A stretch of 60,495 nucleotides of DNA. Origin: Xanthomonas bonasiae (GTDB taxonomy: Bacteria; Pseudomonadota; Gammaproteobacteria; Xanthomonadales; Xanthomonadaceae). The notes under the pieces are model-generated. The model saw only the letters and a list, made by a program, of their open reading frames with translations. It had not been told where the DNA came from and ran no database searches. This document shows, piece after piece, positions 17,246 to 24,760 of the stretch. The translations under genes were made by a program, and so were the position numbers. The stretch's first letter is position 1. Each line of letters opens with the position of its first letter. The stretch lies in NCBI RefSeq assembly GCF_017163705.1, contig NZ_JAFIWB010000030.1:1-60495 (forward strand). The letters run 5' to 3'.

Positions 17246-18157
17246 CTAATGCTTGAAGCGATTTTGCCTGTGCCATTCCAGATAGGTTTGATGCGGTCGC
17301 AATTTTGAAATCCCAGGAAGGATAAGGCGACGATCTCTGACGATCAGTCTGTCGATTTCGCCAGGAACTCCGTGTGGCGATACAAGAATTTCATAGTCTG
17401 GCGAAATCGAGATCAGGCCACGATCGAATAGCCAATGGGCGGTTCCTGTGAGCGCGATGCCGTTACGCACTGTGTCTGGGCCGTTCGCTTCGACTGGGCA
17501 AATGTGCGCTGCCTGTACTTCTGGCCTGCCGCCCCCATTAATGAGCCGCAAGCCGGTAACCGAGCAGGTGTTCTCGTATGCATTCCTGACATGTCTACGA
17601 AATGCCACGTCTCGGAACGCTCTGTTTGTCAGTCTCTGAACAACACTTCTCTCTGCATAGAGGGGCACTTCGCCTTCACTGATCCTGTCCCCTGTCGAAT
17701 CGATCGCGGCGTCCTGAGGCTCCCACGCCTCGGTAGGCGTGGACATGCCTAATCTGATGATCGCATCGAATTCCTCGGGGCTGATGCTGCGTGCGGACCG
17801 TCCGAACGCCCCCTTGTTTGTTGATCCGTCATCCTTCTTCAGCATGGATTCGTAGTAATGACCGTTCTGGGAGAACGGCACCGCGCGATCAAATTCGATG
17901 AACTCTCCTAGGCGGGCATAGAAGTGCCCTTGGCGCATCTTGTCTGGATCGACGGAGAGCACGCGTGCGCAAGCAAAATACGCGCTGCGTCCGGTCGCGC
18001 TGTTCGCACCGGAAGTCCGCCTAGGTTCGTAGTAGATGATCAGATCGCCAATTGCTGCCTCGACTACACGAAGATAGGTTGAAGGAAAGTGGTAGCGCTC
18101 CTCGATCCTATCGTCGTATGCGGAACTTTCGGATGCAGTAAAAACAGCATGGGTCAT
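17246..18157 (-). CDS. HNH endonuclease (COG3440-like predicted restriction endonuclease)
   Basis: The 303-aa protein has two parts. The N-terminal about 130 residues (YLRVVEAAIGDLIIYYEPRR, ..YFACARVLSV) resemble the PUA/EVE-like reader segment found in predicted modification-dependent nucleases. The C-terminal part has the HNH core VQAAHICPVEANGPDTVRNG followed by LTGTAHWLFDRGLIS. Together these match the predicted restriction endonucleases of the COG3440 type, which may cut DNA carrying modified bases. GAGG lies 6 bases before the ATG at 18157; another ATG two codons upstream is possible. GC content is clearly below the surrounding genome, consistent with transfer. No methylase is adjacent, as expected for a modification-dependent enzyme. 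Confidence 0.82.
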   Translation of the reverse strand: MTHAVFTASESSAYDDRIEERYHFPSTYLRVVEAAIGDLIIYYEPRRTSGANSATGRSAYFACARVLSVDPDKMRQGHFYARLGEFIEFDRAVPFSQNGHYYESMLKKDDGSTNKGAFGRSARSISPEEFDAIIRLGMSTPTEAWEPQDAAIDSTGDRISEGEVPLYAERSVVQRLTNRAFRDVAFRRHVRNAYENTCSVTGLRLINGGGRPEVQAAHICPVEANGPDTVRNGIALTGTAHWLFDRGLISISPDYEILVSPHGVPGEIDRLIVRDRRLILPGISKLRPHQTYLEWHRQNRFKH

Positions 18158-18171
18158 GGTCATCCTCGCTA

Positions 18172-18196
18172 CACACCAGGTTACCAACTTGGTGTG
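18172..18196 (-). promoter_or_regulatory. Palindrome in the leader of the HNH gene
   Basis: CACACCA and TGGTGTG frame a second inner pair (GTT/AAC), giving 10 of 12 paired positions per arm. It lies just upstream of the ribosome site of the HNH gene, so it could be an operator or an mRNA hairpin that controls translation. Confidence 0.45.
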
Positions 18197-18307
18197 TGGA
18201 GATGGTAAGTCAAAGCTGCCCTAGGCAATGCCTTTGGTGATTGACAACCCGTCTGATCCAGAGGCAAGCTGTTAAGCAAGGAGCGTCGAAACTCCTCTAA
18301 GAGCGGT

Positions 18308-18337
18308 ACCCACCTCCGACAAGCCGGTGGGTTTTTT
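18308..18337 (+). terminator. Rho-independent terminator upstream of the SymE-like locus
   Basis: The 7-bp stem ACCCACC/GGTGGGT with an 11-base loop is followed by a run of T residues. No gene on the plus strand ends just before it, so it may end a short non-coding transcript or act as an attenuator in the leader of the following genes. Confidence 0.6.
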
Positions 18338-18452
18338 GTGCCCGATCTTCGGGCGCTAGCCGATGCGATGCCTGCGTCGGGAGGGCGGCTAATACAACAC
18401 CCTTCGCGGAAATACGCCCGCCGGCTCTTAGCGGTTTCGAACCTCCCGACAT

Positions 18453-18473
18453 CCCGTCGCCCTGGGCGACGGG
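18453..18473 (+). terminator. Second hairpin (attenuator candidate) before the SymE-like operon
   Basis: The perfect 10-bp stem CCCGTCGCCC/GGGCGACGGG with a single-base centre is followed by TCTTTATCTT. It sits 30 bases before the first start codon of the operon, so a conditional terminator or translation-controlling structure is likely. Confidence 0.55.
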
Positions 18474-18502
18474 TCTTTATCTTGTCCAAGGAGGGCGTTG
18501 CT

Positions 18503-18712
18503 ATGCACACAGCACCATCCCCGCCGGCCCGCGCGCCGGGTTACCTTTTGCCGGCCGCCGCGCACGGTTTTCTTTGCGAGGTCGGCGACGCGCTGGGCCG
18601 GATGGCCACGCTGCCGTACAGCCTGCGCCACCTGTCCGACCGCATCAACGCCGCCCTGCACCAATGCACCGCACCGGCCTGGTCCAGCCACAACCGTCGG
18701 GAGGCGCTATGA
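18503..18712 (+). CDS. Small protein upstream of the SymE-like gene
   Basis: The 69-aa product follows a strong AAGGAGG ribosome site. It is helical in its second half (HGFLCEVGDALGRMATLPYS, then LRHLSDRINAALHQC) with no recognised family. Its stop overlaps the next start by 4 bp (ATGA), so translation is coupled to the SymE-like gene. It could be an antitoxin-like or regulatory partner; this is inferred only from the coupling. Confidence 0.65.
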   Translation: MHTAPSPPARAPGYLLPAAAHGFLCEVGDALGRMATLPYSLRHLSDRINAALHQCTAPAWSSHNRREAL

Positions 18713-19119
18713 GCCGCCGCCCCGCAGCCGACACGCCCACGGCCGCAGCGGCCCGCCCCTCGCGCCGCCGCGCACCGCGGGTGCAATGGGTCTGCGTGGA
18801 CCCGCCGCCCACGCCGGCGCCCACCGAGGAGGAGTTGCGCGCCGGGCTGCTCGAGGACATCAACGAGGCCACGCTCCGCCGCTGCCGCCCACGCGTCCCA
18901 CGCCAGCCCACCCACTGCACCGTCGGCGTCGATCACTATCCCAGCAAGCAACGCCACACCGGTGACCGCCGCGTCCCAGTCCTACGCCTGAGCGGCCTGT
19001 GGCTGGAACAACTGGGCTTTGCCATCGGCAGCAAGGTGCAGGTGACCGTCCGCGCTGGCGAGGTCGTGGTATCAGTGGTCGACGCGAATGCCGTAGATGG
19101 GCAACGCGATGATCCTTGA
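18709..19119 (+). CDS. SymE-family toxin-like protein
   Basis: The 136-aa protein has a Pro/Arg/Ala-rich N-terminal extension and a C-terminal domain VPVLRLSGLWLEQLGFAIGS followed by KVQVTVRAGEVVVSVV. That is the SymE signature, a swapped-hairpin AbrB-like fold. In E. coli SymE is an SOS-controlled type I toxin repressed by an antisense RNA and compacts nucleic acid. Related Xanthomonas genes often occur in islands. Here it is coupled to a 69-aa gene and preceded by two hairpins, so control by RNA structure is plausible. Whether this copy is toxic cannot be read from sequence. Confidence 0.78.
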   Translation: MSRRPAADTPTAAAARPSRRRAPRVQWVCVDPPPTPAPTEEELRAGLLEDINEATLRRCRPRVPRQPTHCTVGVDHYPSKQRHTGDRRVPVLRLSGLWLEQLGFAIGSKVQVTVRAGEVVVSVVDANAVDGQRDDP

Positions 19120-19408
19120 AACCTCAGGGACGAAGGCCGTTCATCCCCCGGTGGTCCCACCCTAGGCCGGCCACATGCACGATACGCGGCCGGACGTCCC
19201 AGCGCACGTTCCACTACTTCCTGGCCGCATGCCAAAGCACTCACACGCGTGGCACAGCAGGCGGCGATCGCGATGTCGATCTTCGTTGTCCAGGAAGATC
19301 ACGCAACGGTTGAAACTACGCTCGACGATATACTCTGTGATGCCTAGAAGCGCCGATTTTCGTTGCTGGCTCAGGGGCGGTGACAGAGCAACTGCCAAAT
19401 GCTGACTC
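19120..19408. other. Gene-poor stretch
   Basis: Nearly 300 bases after the SymE-like gene with no convincing gene, terminator or repeat that I can support. Confidence 0.45.
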
Positions 19409-19476
19409 AAGAACAGGAGCCAGGTTCACTCTAACTTCGGCTTATTTTCAAGAGCAAACAAACATCCTGTTCTTGT
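19409..19476. repeat. 68-bp REP/MITE-like element with 10-bp perfect inverted ends
   Basis: The ends CAAGAACAGG and CCTGTTCTTG are perfect inverted repeats. The inner sequence GCCAGGTTCACTCTAACTTC resembles the inner sequence at 24249-24305, which carries the motif GTCAGGCTCACTTCC. Motifs of this kind (AAGTGAACCTGACCCC on the other strand) are commonly seen near REP-associated transposases, none of which is present here. Confidence 0.5.
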
Positions 19477-19479
19477 AAG

Positions 19480-19517
19480 CATAAATTGTCCGCGATCTAA
19501 AGGCATAAGATGTCCGC
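19480..19517. repeat. Pair of 15-bp direct repeats, possible IS-end remnant
   Basis: GCATAAATTGTCCGC (19480-19494) and GCATAAGATGTCCGC (19503-19517) match at 13 of 15 positions. Multiple short direct repeats like these occur at the ends of IS21-like elements, but no transposase is present, so this would be a scar. Confidence 0.35.
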
Positions 19518-19619
19518 CAAGGACCTACCCACGCCCGTCCACCATGCATTGCCGTATTGCCATGCATTTCCGGCTAGCAGGATGCAGGCATCACGCCCTC
19601 AGCTGCGCTACAGGCGCGC

Positions 19620-19911
19620 TAGACCCGCCAATCAAGCCAGGGAACTTGCGGGCGTAAGCGGCACCCTCCTCCGGTTGCTTTCACGGCAGAGGGGTCAGGC
19701 CGGCGTGCAGCACGCCCAGGCCTTCGGCCAGCACGGTGGCTAGGCGGTCGCGCAGCTGGTCCGGTCTCCCGCTGGCCGATCGCGGTGATCTGCGCCAGCA
19801 GCCCAGGGCGGTGTCCAGTCCGGCTTCCATCTGCTTCAGACACACGCCAGTCTCGGCGTTGCCGGCCTCGATGGCGCGCTGGATCGGCGCAGCGCCACGC
19901 CAACGCGGCAC
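19620..19911 (-). pseudogene. fmt: Degenerate internal fragment of methionyl-tRNA formyltransferase
   Basis: The minus strand encodes [20 protein letters not shown] then [14 protein letters not shown]. This matches the core of the intact fmt in this same window (residues around [20 protein letters not shown]). Beyond this point the frame breaks. Similarity resumes in other frames with [20 protein letters not shown] and then PEEGAAYARK (fmt: [10 protein letters not shown]). The fragment thus spans roughly residues 120-220 of Fmt with at least two frameshifts and small deletions, and lacks both ends. It is non-functional. The parent could be a second, island-borne fmt or a copied piece of the chromosomal gene. 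Confidence 0.8.
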
Positions 19912-20097
19912 GGACGACTCTGCAACGTCATGGCAAGCGCAACGCGCAGGCGCTCCGGGACCGAAGCTGTCATGTATCAGCGCGGGATGCCGCCGGCCGT
20001 CCCTCGGGACGCCTGAAATCCTCGCCGGAAAGCCGGGATGTCCCGCGTATGGATTGGTCCTCCTGTTTCAGGCACGATCTGCTCACGGAGGACGGAT

Positions 20098-21303
20098 ATG
20101 GTCATGAAGTTCAACGGGAAGCCGTTCAAGGCCGATGACTTCCAGAAGGCGTTGCACAAGGCCGCCGCAAAGCTGGTGGACGACCACCTGCGCGAACGGG
20201 TGGCTTCTGTTCGCGATCCGGAAACCGGGCGGTTCGCCACCGTGATCGTCGACGGCGAGCACTTAGACGACATGAGTTTGCGCATCGAGGGGACACCTGC
20301 CGTCCTGGATCAAGTGCGCCAGGATCTTAACGTGGAGGCCGATGTGGAGGATAACGAACGCGACCAGACCGGCGCAGAAATTCCGCCGAAAGTCTTCCTA
20401 AGCTTCGGCTGGGAGGATCACGACCTGGCAAGACGAATTGCGGAAGCCTTGCAGCGAAATGGCATATCGACGTGGTGGTCGGAGTGGGAGATCATGATGG
20501 GCGATAGCCTGCGTCGCAAGATCGACCAGGGTATTGGCGACTGCACGCACTTCATCGTCCTGCTGACTCCTACATCGATCAGCCGGCCCTGGGTGCAGGA
20601 AGAGATGGATGCGGGCTTCGTCCAGAAGCTCGGCCGGGGCGCCAAGTTCATCGGCCTGCGCCATGGACTGGAGGCATCCCGGCTGCCGCCGCTGCTGGCC
20701 GGCTCGCTTTCGCCCGAGATAGACCGGGAGCTAACCCAAATCCAGCAGTTGATCAACGACATCCATGGCATCTCGCGAAAGCCTGCTTTAGGGCGAGCCC
20801 CTGCCCAGACTTTGCTGCCGAAGACCCGCTACACGTCGGCGGCGATGGCGATCGCCGAGTACTTCGTCAAGAAAAGCCACAACGGGGAGTTCGGCGACGT
20901 CAGCGACGACGAGGAGTGCATCGCACAACACACTTCGTTGTCCCGCGAAGACGTCACCGACGCGCTCTACGAACTGCGGCGCTGGCTCAAGATCGACTAC
21001 GGCACGGTGATTGTCCGGGATACGTTCTATGCCGAATTCGACCGCTACTGGAAGCCTTGGAACCCGGCCGAGGATGCACTTAGGCTCGCTGCGGATACCG
21101 TCAACGATGCCAGCTTTCCCAGGGCGCCCGATCAGATCGGCCAGCGCTACGGATGGGAGCCGCGGCGCCTAAACCCGGCCATGGCCTATCTCGAAGAGCG
21201 TGAGGCCGTGCAGTTGTCGAAAGCTCTTGCGACCAGCCCCTACATCTGCTTCGAGATTCGGCGCAACGACGCGACCAGGCGCTTCGTCCGCAGCCGCGTC
21301 TGA
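20098..21303 (+). CDS. TIR-domain protein with N-terminal accessory and C-terminal winged-helix-like regions
   Basis: The 401-aa protein starts at an ATG with GGAGGA upstream. Residues 1-95 form a small alpha/beta region (KFNGKPFKADDFQKAL, RDPETGRFATVIVDGE, SLRIEGTPAVLDQV). The TIR domain spans about 98-230: KVFLSFGWEDHDLARRIAEA, then WWSEWEIMMGDSL, FIVLLTPTSISRPWVQEEM. The acidic residues around WVQEEMDAGF (near 166) are candidates for the catalytic Glu of NAD-degrading TIRs. The C-terminal about 130 residues contain a winged-helix-like block (SAAMAIAEYFVKKS, SREDVTDALYELRRWLKID). Many bacterial TIR proteins are anti-phage effectors that destroy NAD or make signal nucleotides. It is followed in the same direction by an unusual nuclease-like protein, suggesting a two-gene defence module. 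Confidence 0.85.
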   Translation: MVMKFNGKPFKADDFQKALHKAAAKLVDDHLRERVASVRDPETGRFATVIVDGEHLDDMSLRIEGTPAVLDQVRQDLNVEADVEDNERDQTGAEIPPKVFLSFGWEDHDLARRIAEALQRNGISTWWSEWEIMMGDSLRRKIDQGIGDCTHFIVLLTPTSISRPWVQEEMDAGFVQKLGRGAKFIGLRHGLEASRLPPLLAGSLSPEIDRELTQIQQLINDIHGISRKPALGRAPAQTLLPKTRYTSAAMAIAEYFVKKSHNGEFGDVSDDEECIAQHTSLSREDVTDALYELRRWLKIDYGTVIVRDTFYAEFDRYWKPWNPAEDALRLAADTVNDASFPRAPDQIGQRYGWEPRRLNPAMAYLEEREAVQLSKALATSPYICFEIRRNDATRRFVRSRV

Positions 21304-21585
21304 AGCGACAGCATGCAGGAACTTATGGGCCTTTGCGCCGCCCCCGCAGGCGGCCGGGCTCCGGGTTTCGCGCGGCCAGCGACGCCTGGATCAAGAGCCG
21401 TTTTTTCCCGAAGGATTGCTGCGGAGCTCGAAAGTTCCACCAGCAACTTGCCGCGCTCCAGAACGTACGGGGAAGCGAATCCGGGGAGCGCGCACAACAA
21501 CGCCAACACCAGTCAAGTATCGTCCTGCACTGAAGTAAACCGACAATATCCAAATAATGATGTAGACGAACCGAACAAGGAGAAC
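21304..21585. other. Intergenic region between the TIR gene and the nuclease-like gene
   Basis: About 280 bases. An in-frame extension of the downstream gene runs through it but has no ribosome site near its start and low-complexity composition, so I treat it as non-coding. It may hold a separate promoter. Confidence 0.45.
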
Positions 21586-23910
21586 ATGGCCGACACCGTA
21601 CGAGTCAATCTGTGCTACCGGCCCTTGCGCATCGGCTGGGCGGTTCGCGCGGACGACCTGGAGGGGTTTCGAAGGGCGGTACGCTACTCCCACGTCCTCT
21701 GGGGTGGACGCTTCAATCCAATTCTGATCGTCGACAACGAGGAGGAAGCCCGGCAACAGGTCGAGCTATTCCGTCTGGATGTCGTTTGGCCGCTGGGCGA
21801 CAGCCTGGAAGTCCGAGAGTTCGCCGAGCGCTTTCCCCACCTGAAGCCCTCGTTCCACGGCGGCTCTATCTTCGTCAAACAAGCGCGGTGGCGAAACTTC
21901 TCGAGGGTGCTCGATATCTTCAACACCGCTGCGCATTGGCACAACAAGCCCGAGTGGACCCAGTTCAAGGATATGGGTCTGTGCAAGTACGAGTGGCAAG
22001 GCGACGATCCGCTGGCGGACGTGTTCTTGATGCAGTTCGGCAGGTATCCGGACGTTGAGGAAGTCGGCGTCGACTACGCAGCGATGGTCGAGGAACTGCT
22101 GGACCCGATCACGGTAGCGCTGCAGCAGGACGCGGCGATACCTGGCGATTTCCTGCGGCGCCCGAGCCTGTCATCGGTGTGTAGATTCGCGATTGGGCGT
22201 CACTACACGGTGCGCCCCGGCTGGGAAACGCCCGGCTTCTTTATCGGCGACGCAGGCGATCTTGAGGACCTCATCTGTTACTGGAACATCCGCGCCTGCG
22301 ACGTCCCCCTGTGGTTTCTCGACACCGCCCACCTTGATCGCTACGCAGGTCTGATACCGCAGATGGAGGCCATCATCCAGGAGATGGCGCAACACAGCAT
22401 GGACGCGGACGCGGGCCTGGGCGTTTGGTCACGCGGCGATGCCGCGCAAGTCGACCAACTGTTCGAGAACAGGCGGCTGATCGTGCACAGCGTCGGGGAG
22501 GGATTCTGGTCCGGAAGCGCGGTCGTACCACCGGTCATGCGCCTTGGAGAAGCGTCGACGCTGGGCGTCATCGGAAGCGAACGCGGCGTGCCACGCGTGA
22601 GCTTCGCGCTGACAGAGAAGCCCTACCACGGACACCCGCATTACATGCATCAGCACCTCGTTGCCTCTGTGTCGCTGATCGGCGGCCTCTTCGGCGATCA
22701 ACAGCACACGTTCCATGTTCCATACGTTCCGGAGCTCAATCATTTCTACGCCCGGACCATGCATTTCGAGCACGATAAGCTGCGCGTCGAGCCGGAGCAG
22801 GTCGGGCTCATCATCGATGCCGCCGATCACGATGCGTTTCTCAACGCAATGCCAGTCGCTGAACTGATCAGACGCATCTTCGCGTTGGCGGGTTACAACA
22901 GCACGCTGAGCAACAGCGGACGCATCGCCCGACAGCTGCTGACGCAACTGGGAGGCCTGCAGGGCGCGCGCGTATTCAAGATTCCTGGAGCCAGGGAGTT
23001 GTTGAGGTCCTTCGGCCCCCGGGCGACGTTCTCCAGGGAGGTTGCGCTTGCGACGATTTCGGGAAAGACCAGCGAGGAACTGAGGGGCACGTTCGGCGCG
23101 CACGTCGATCTCTTCCTCGGGCCACGCCCGATCGAGCAGAAGCTGACGCCTCCTCACGTCTTCGCGGCCATGGTGGACGCGGGACTGTTCAGGATCGGCG
23201 TCGACCTGGATTGCCCGCAATGCGGAATGAGGAGCTGGGTCGCGCTCGACGTACTCAAGCAGCAGATCAGCTGTGAACTGTGCGGTCACGACTATGACGC
23301 GACTGGCCAACTGTTGGCCAGCGAGTGGCGTTTCCGGCGCTCAGGCGTGCTGGGTGCGGAGCGCAACGCACAAGGGGCTATTCCCGTGGTGCTGACGCTG
23401 CAGCAGCTGGATGCAAACCTGGACCGGGCGTTCAGTTCCTGCGTCTACTCTCCCTCGATCGACCTGAAGCCCCGCAACGACCCGCAACATCCTGACTGCG
23501 AGGTCGACTTCGTGTGGGTGCAGATGAATACCTATCCGAAGCGCACCTCCGTCATCCTCGGCGAATGCAAGGACCGTGGCCGCATCGAACCGGATGAGTT
23601 CCGGCGCGACGTCGAAAATCTGCGCCGCATCGCCGATGCCTTCCCATCGGATCGATTCCAGACTTACGTGGCGTACATCAAGCTCGCGCCGTTCACGAAA
23701 GAGGAGATCGCGATCGCCAGCGTGTTGAACGACGAGCATCGACGCCGGGTGATTTTGCTCTCTGCCCGTGAACTGGAGCCCTACCACCTGTTCGAACGTG
23801 TCAAAGCCGAACATGGCATCGGCATTCGGGCACACTCATGCGAGGAACTGGCGCTGATCACCCACCAGCTCTACTTCACCGACGTTGCCGGCGATACGGT
23901 CGAGCCCTAG
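21586..23910 (+). CDS. Large protein with zinc ribbon and PD-(D/E)XK-like nuclease motif (putative defence partner of TIR protein)
   Basis: The ATG at 21586 follows AAGGAG, giving 774 aa. The N-terminal about 540 residues (opening VNLCYRPLRIGWAVRADDLE and including VLWGGRFNPILIVDN) match no family I can name. A four-Cys zinc ribbon follows: Cys543-x2-Cys546 and Cys563-x2-Cys566. The C-terminal part has acidic residues in CEVDFVW (Glu639, Asp641) and, after a strand, ILGECKDRG (Glu660, Lys662). This is the Asp...Glu-x-Lys order of PD-(D/E)XK nucleases. The gene lies 282 bp after the TIR gene and both are followed by a tRNA boundary. I infer a sensor-plus-nuclease protein working with the TIR effector; the N-terminal role is unknown. 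Confidence 0.7.
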   Translation: MADTVRVNLCYRPLRIGWAVRADDLEGFRRAVRYSHVLWGGRFNPILIVDNEEEARQQVELFRLDVVWPLGDSLEVREFAERFPHLKPSFHGGSIFVKQARWRNFSRVLDIFNTAAHWHNKPEWTQFKDMGLCKYEWQGDDPLADVFLMQFGRYPDVEEVGVDYAAMVEELLDPITVALQQDAAIPGDFLRRPSLSSVCRFAIGRHYTVRPGWETPGFFIGDAGDLEDLICYWNIRACDVPLWFLDTAHLDRYAGLIPQMEAIIQEMAQHSMDADAGLGVWSRGDAAQVDQLFENRRLIVHSVGEGFWSGSAVVPPVMRLGEASTLGVIGSERGVPRVSFALTEKPYHGHPHYMHQHLVASVSLIGGLFGDQQHTFHVPYVPELNHFYARTMHFEHDKLRVEPEQVGLIIDAADHDAFLNAMPVAELIRRIFALAGYNSTLSNSGRIARQLLTQLGGLQGARVFKIPGARELLRSFGPRATFSREVALATISGKTSEELRGTFGAHVDLFLGPRPIEQKLTPPHVFAAMVDAGLFRIGVDLDCPQCGMRSWVALDVLKQQISCELCGHDYDATGQLLASEWRFRRSGVLGAERNAQGAIPVVLTLQQLDANLDRAFSSCVYSPSIDLKPRNDPQHPDCEVDFVWVQMNTYPKRTSVILGECKDRGRIEPDEFRRDVENLRRIADAFPSDRFQTYVAYIKLAPFTKEEIAIASVLNDEHRRRVILLSARELEPYHLFERVKAEHGIGIRAHSCEELALITHQLYFTDVAGDTVEP

Positions 23911-24326
23911 CAGCTGCCCTTGCGTGCGTATCGCAGTTTCTTCGAAAGCCGCGGCACTGCCTTGGCGATGGTCGCAATCTGGAAAGCGCTAGCCGTATCC
24001 ATTCGGAAGATCGCCGGTCCATAGAGTCATTTCATAGCCTTCATGGTCAAGGATCCTCATTGTCCGAAGCTCTGGTGACTTCTAGAATGTGTGAGAGCTC
24101 GTGCAGCACCGCGATGGGCACCGCGCTCTCTCCAAGCCAAGTGACATCAGAACGCTTGCGTATATGCTCTAAGCCCTCAAGCCCCGCTATTTCAATGGCA
24201 CCGTATTCGCTGGCTTCGCCTCTCAGCCTGAAAGGAAGTAAGGCCGTACAAGAGTGGGGTCAGGCTCACTTCCAACGTCCGCTCATCTTGAAGAGCAGAC
24301 AACATGCAATCGCTTTTGCATGTTTG
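23911..24326. other. Gene-poor stretch at the island's tRNA end
   Basis: About 415 bases with no supported gene. It contains a REP/MITE-like motif (24249-24305) related to 19409-19476 and a short hairpin next to the tRNA. Confidence 0.5.
24249..24322. repeat. REP/MITE-like element related to 19409-19476, with terminal hairpin
   Basis: CAAGAGTGGGGTCAGGCTCA and the following AAGAGCAGACAA resemble the inner part of the 19409 element at roughly 70 percent by eye. A perfect 7-bp hairpin CATGCAA/TTGCATG (24303-24322) follows, immediately downstream of the tRNA on its own strand, and may also help end tRNA transcription. Confidence 0.45.
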
Positions 24327-24402
24327 TGGTGGGCCCACCAGGATTCGAACCTGGAACCAAAGGATTATGAGTCCTCTGCTCTAACCGTTGAGCTATAGGC
24401 CC
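24327..24402 (-). tRNA. tRNA-Ile (CAU anticodon, lysidine type)
   Basis: On the minus strand a complete 76-nt cloverleaf with encoded CCA is present. Acceptor arms GGGCCTA/TGGGCCC pair with one G-U, the D-arm region is TAGCTCAACGGTTAGAGC, the anticodon loop is CTCATAA and the T-arm has GGTTCGAATCC. The sequence matches the bacterial tRNA-Ile2 type in which the CAU anticodon is modified to read AUA rather than AUG. Its 3' end faces the island, the usual orientation for an integrase attachment site. No second copy of the tRNA end was seen in the window. Confidence 0.93.
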
Positions 24403-24760
24403 GGATGCGTCCGGAGCGGGCGGGCGATGCGTCGGCCGCCGGCTTGGCGCCTCTGGCGTGCATGCAGAGGAAGGCGCCGAGGCGGGCGTGAGTTTAGCGT
24501 CCAGGGAGGCGTCGTGTCTTCCTGGGCTGTCGGTGCGTGTGCAACCGCCGGCTTGCTTGCGTGTTGGCTACCTAGGGCAAATGGCAAGGCGGCCCTTGAT
24601 TGGGATGCCCCCGGCAATCCGCAATGGAAGAGCATCAGCTCTGATGGTGAGCCGGGAACGCCCGTCGGGACTGAAGTCCCTCCCACAACAGCCTGCTTTT
24701 CCACAACAGCGCCGCATCGACGGCCGATGCGACGCCGCTAGCCGCGGAAGCTCCCTCCCC
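24403..24760. other. Intergenic region between tRNA-Ile and glgB
   Basis: About 360 bases with no supported gene. It contains a REP-like unit (24663-24690) and otherwise nothing recognised. Confidence 0.5.
24663..24690. repeat. REP-like unit (GGGACTGAAGTCCC core)
   Basis: CGTCGGGACTGAAGTCCCTC carries a palindromic core and ends in CCACAACA. It resembles the dispersed Xanthomonas REP units of the type TGTGGGAGGGACTTCAGTCCC; here a single unit lies downstream of glgB. Confidence 0.6.

Noticed and set aside
19912-20097. Inverted repeat GCCTGAAA/TTTCAGGC (20011-20018, 20066-20073) as an operator of the TIR gene
   Set aside because: 8-bp arms with a 47-base gap are easily found by chance in this sequence; kept only as a note.
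21240-21509. Minus-strand frame of 89 codons between the TIR and nuclease-like genes
   Set aside because: Although it starts hydrophobic, it overlaps the end of the TIR gene, has no ribosome site that I can support and no family match.
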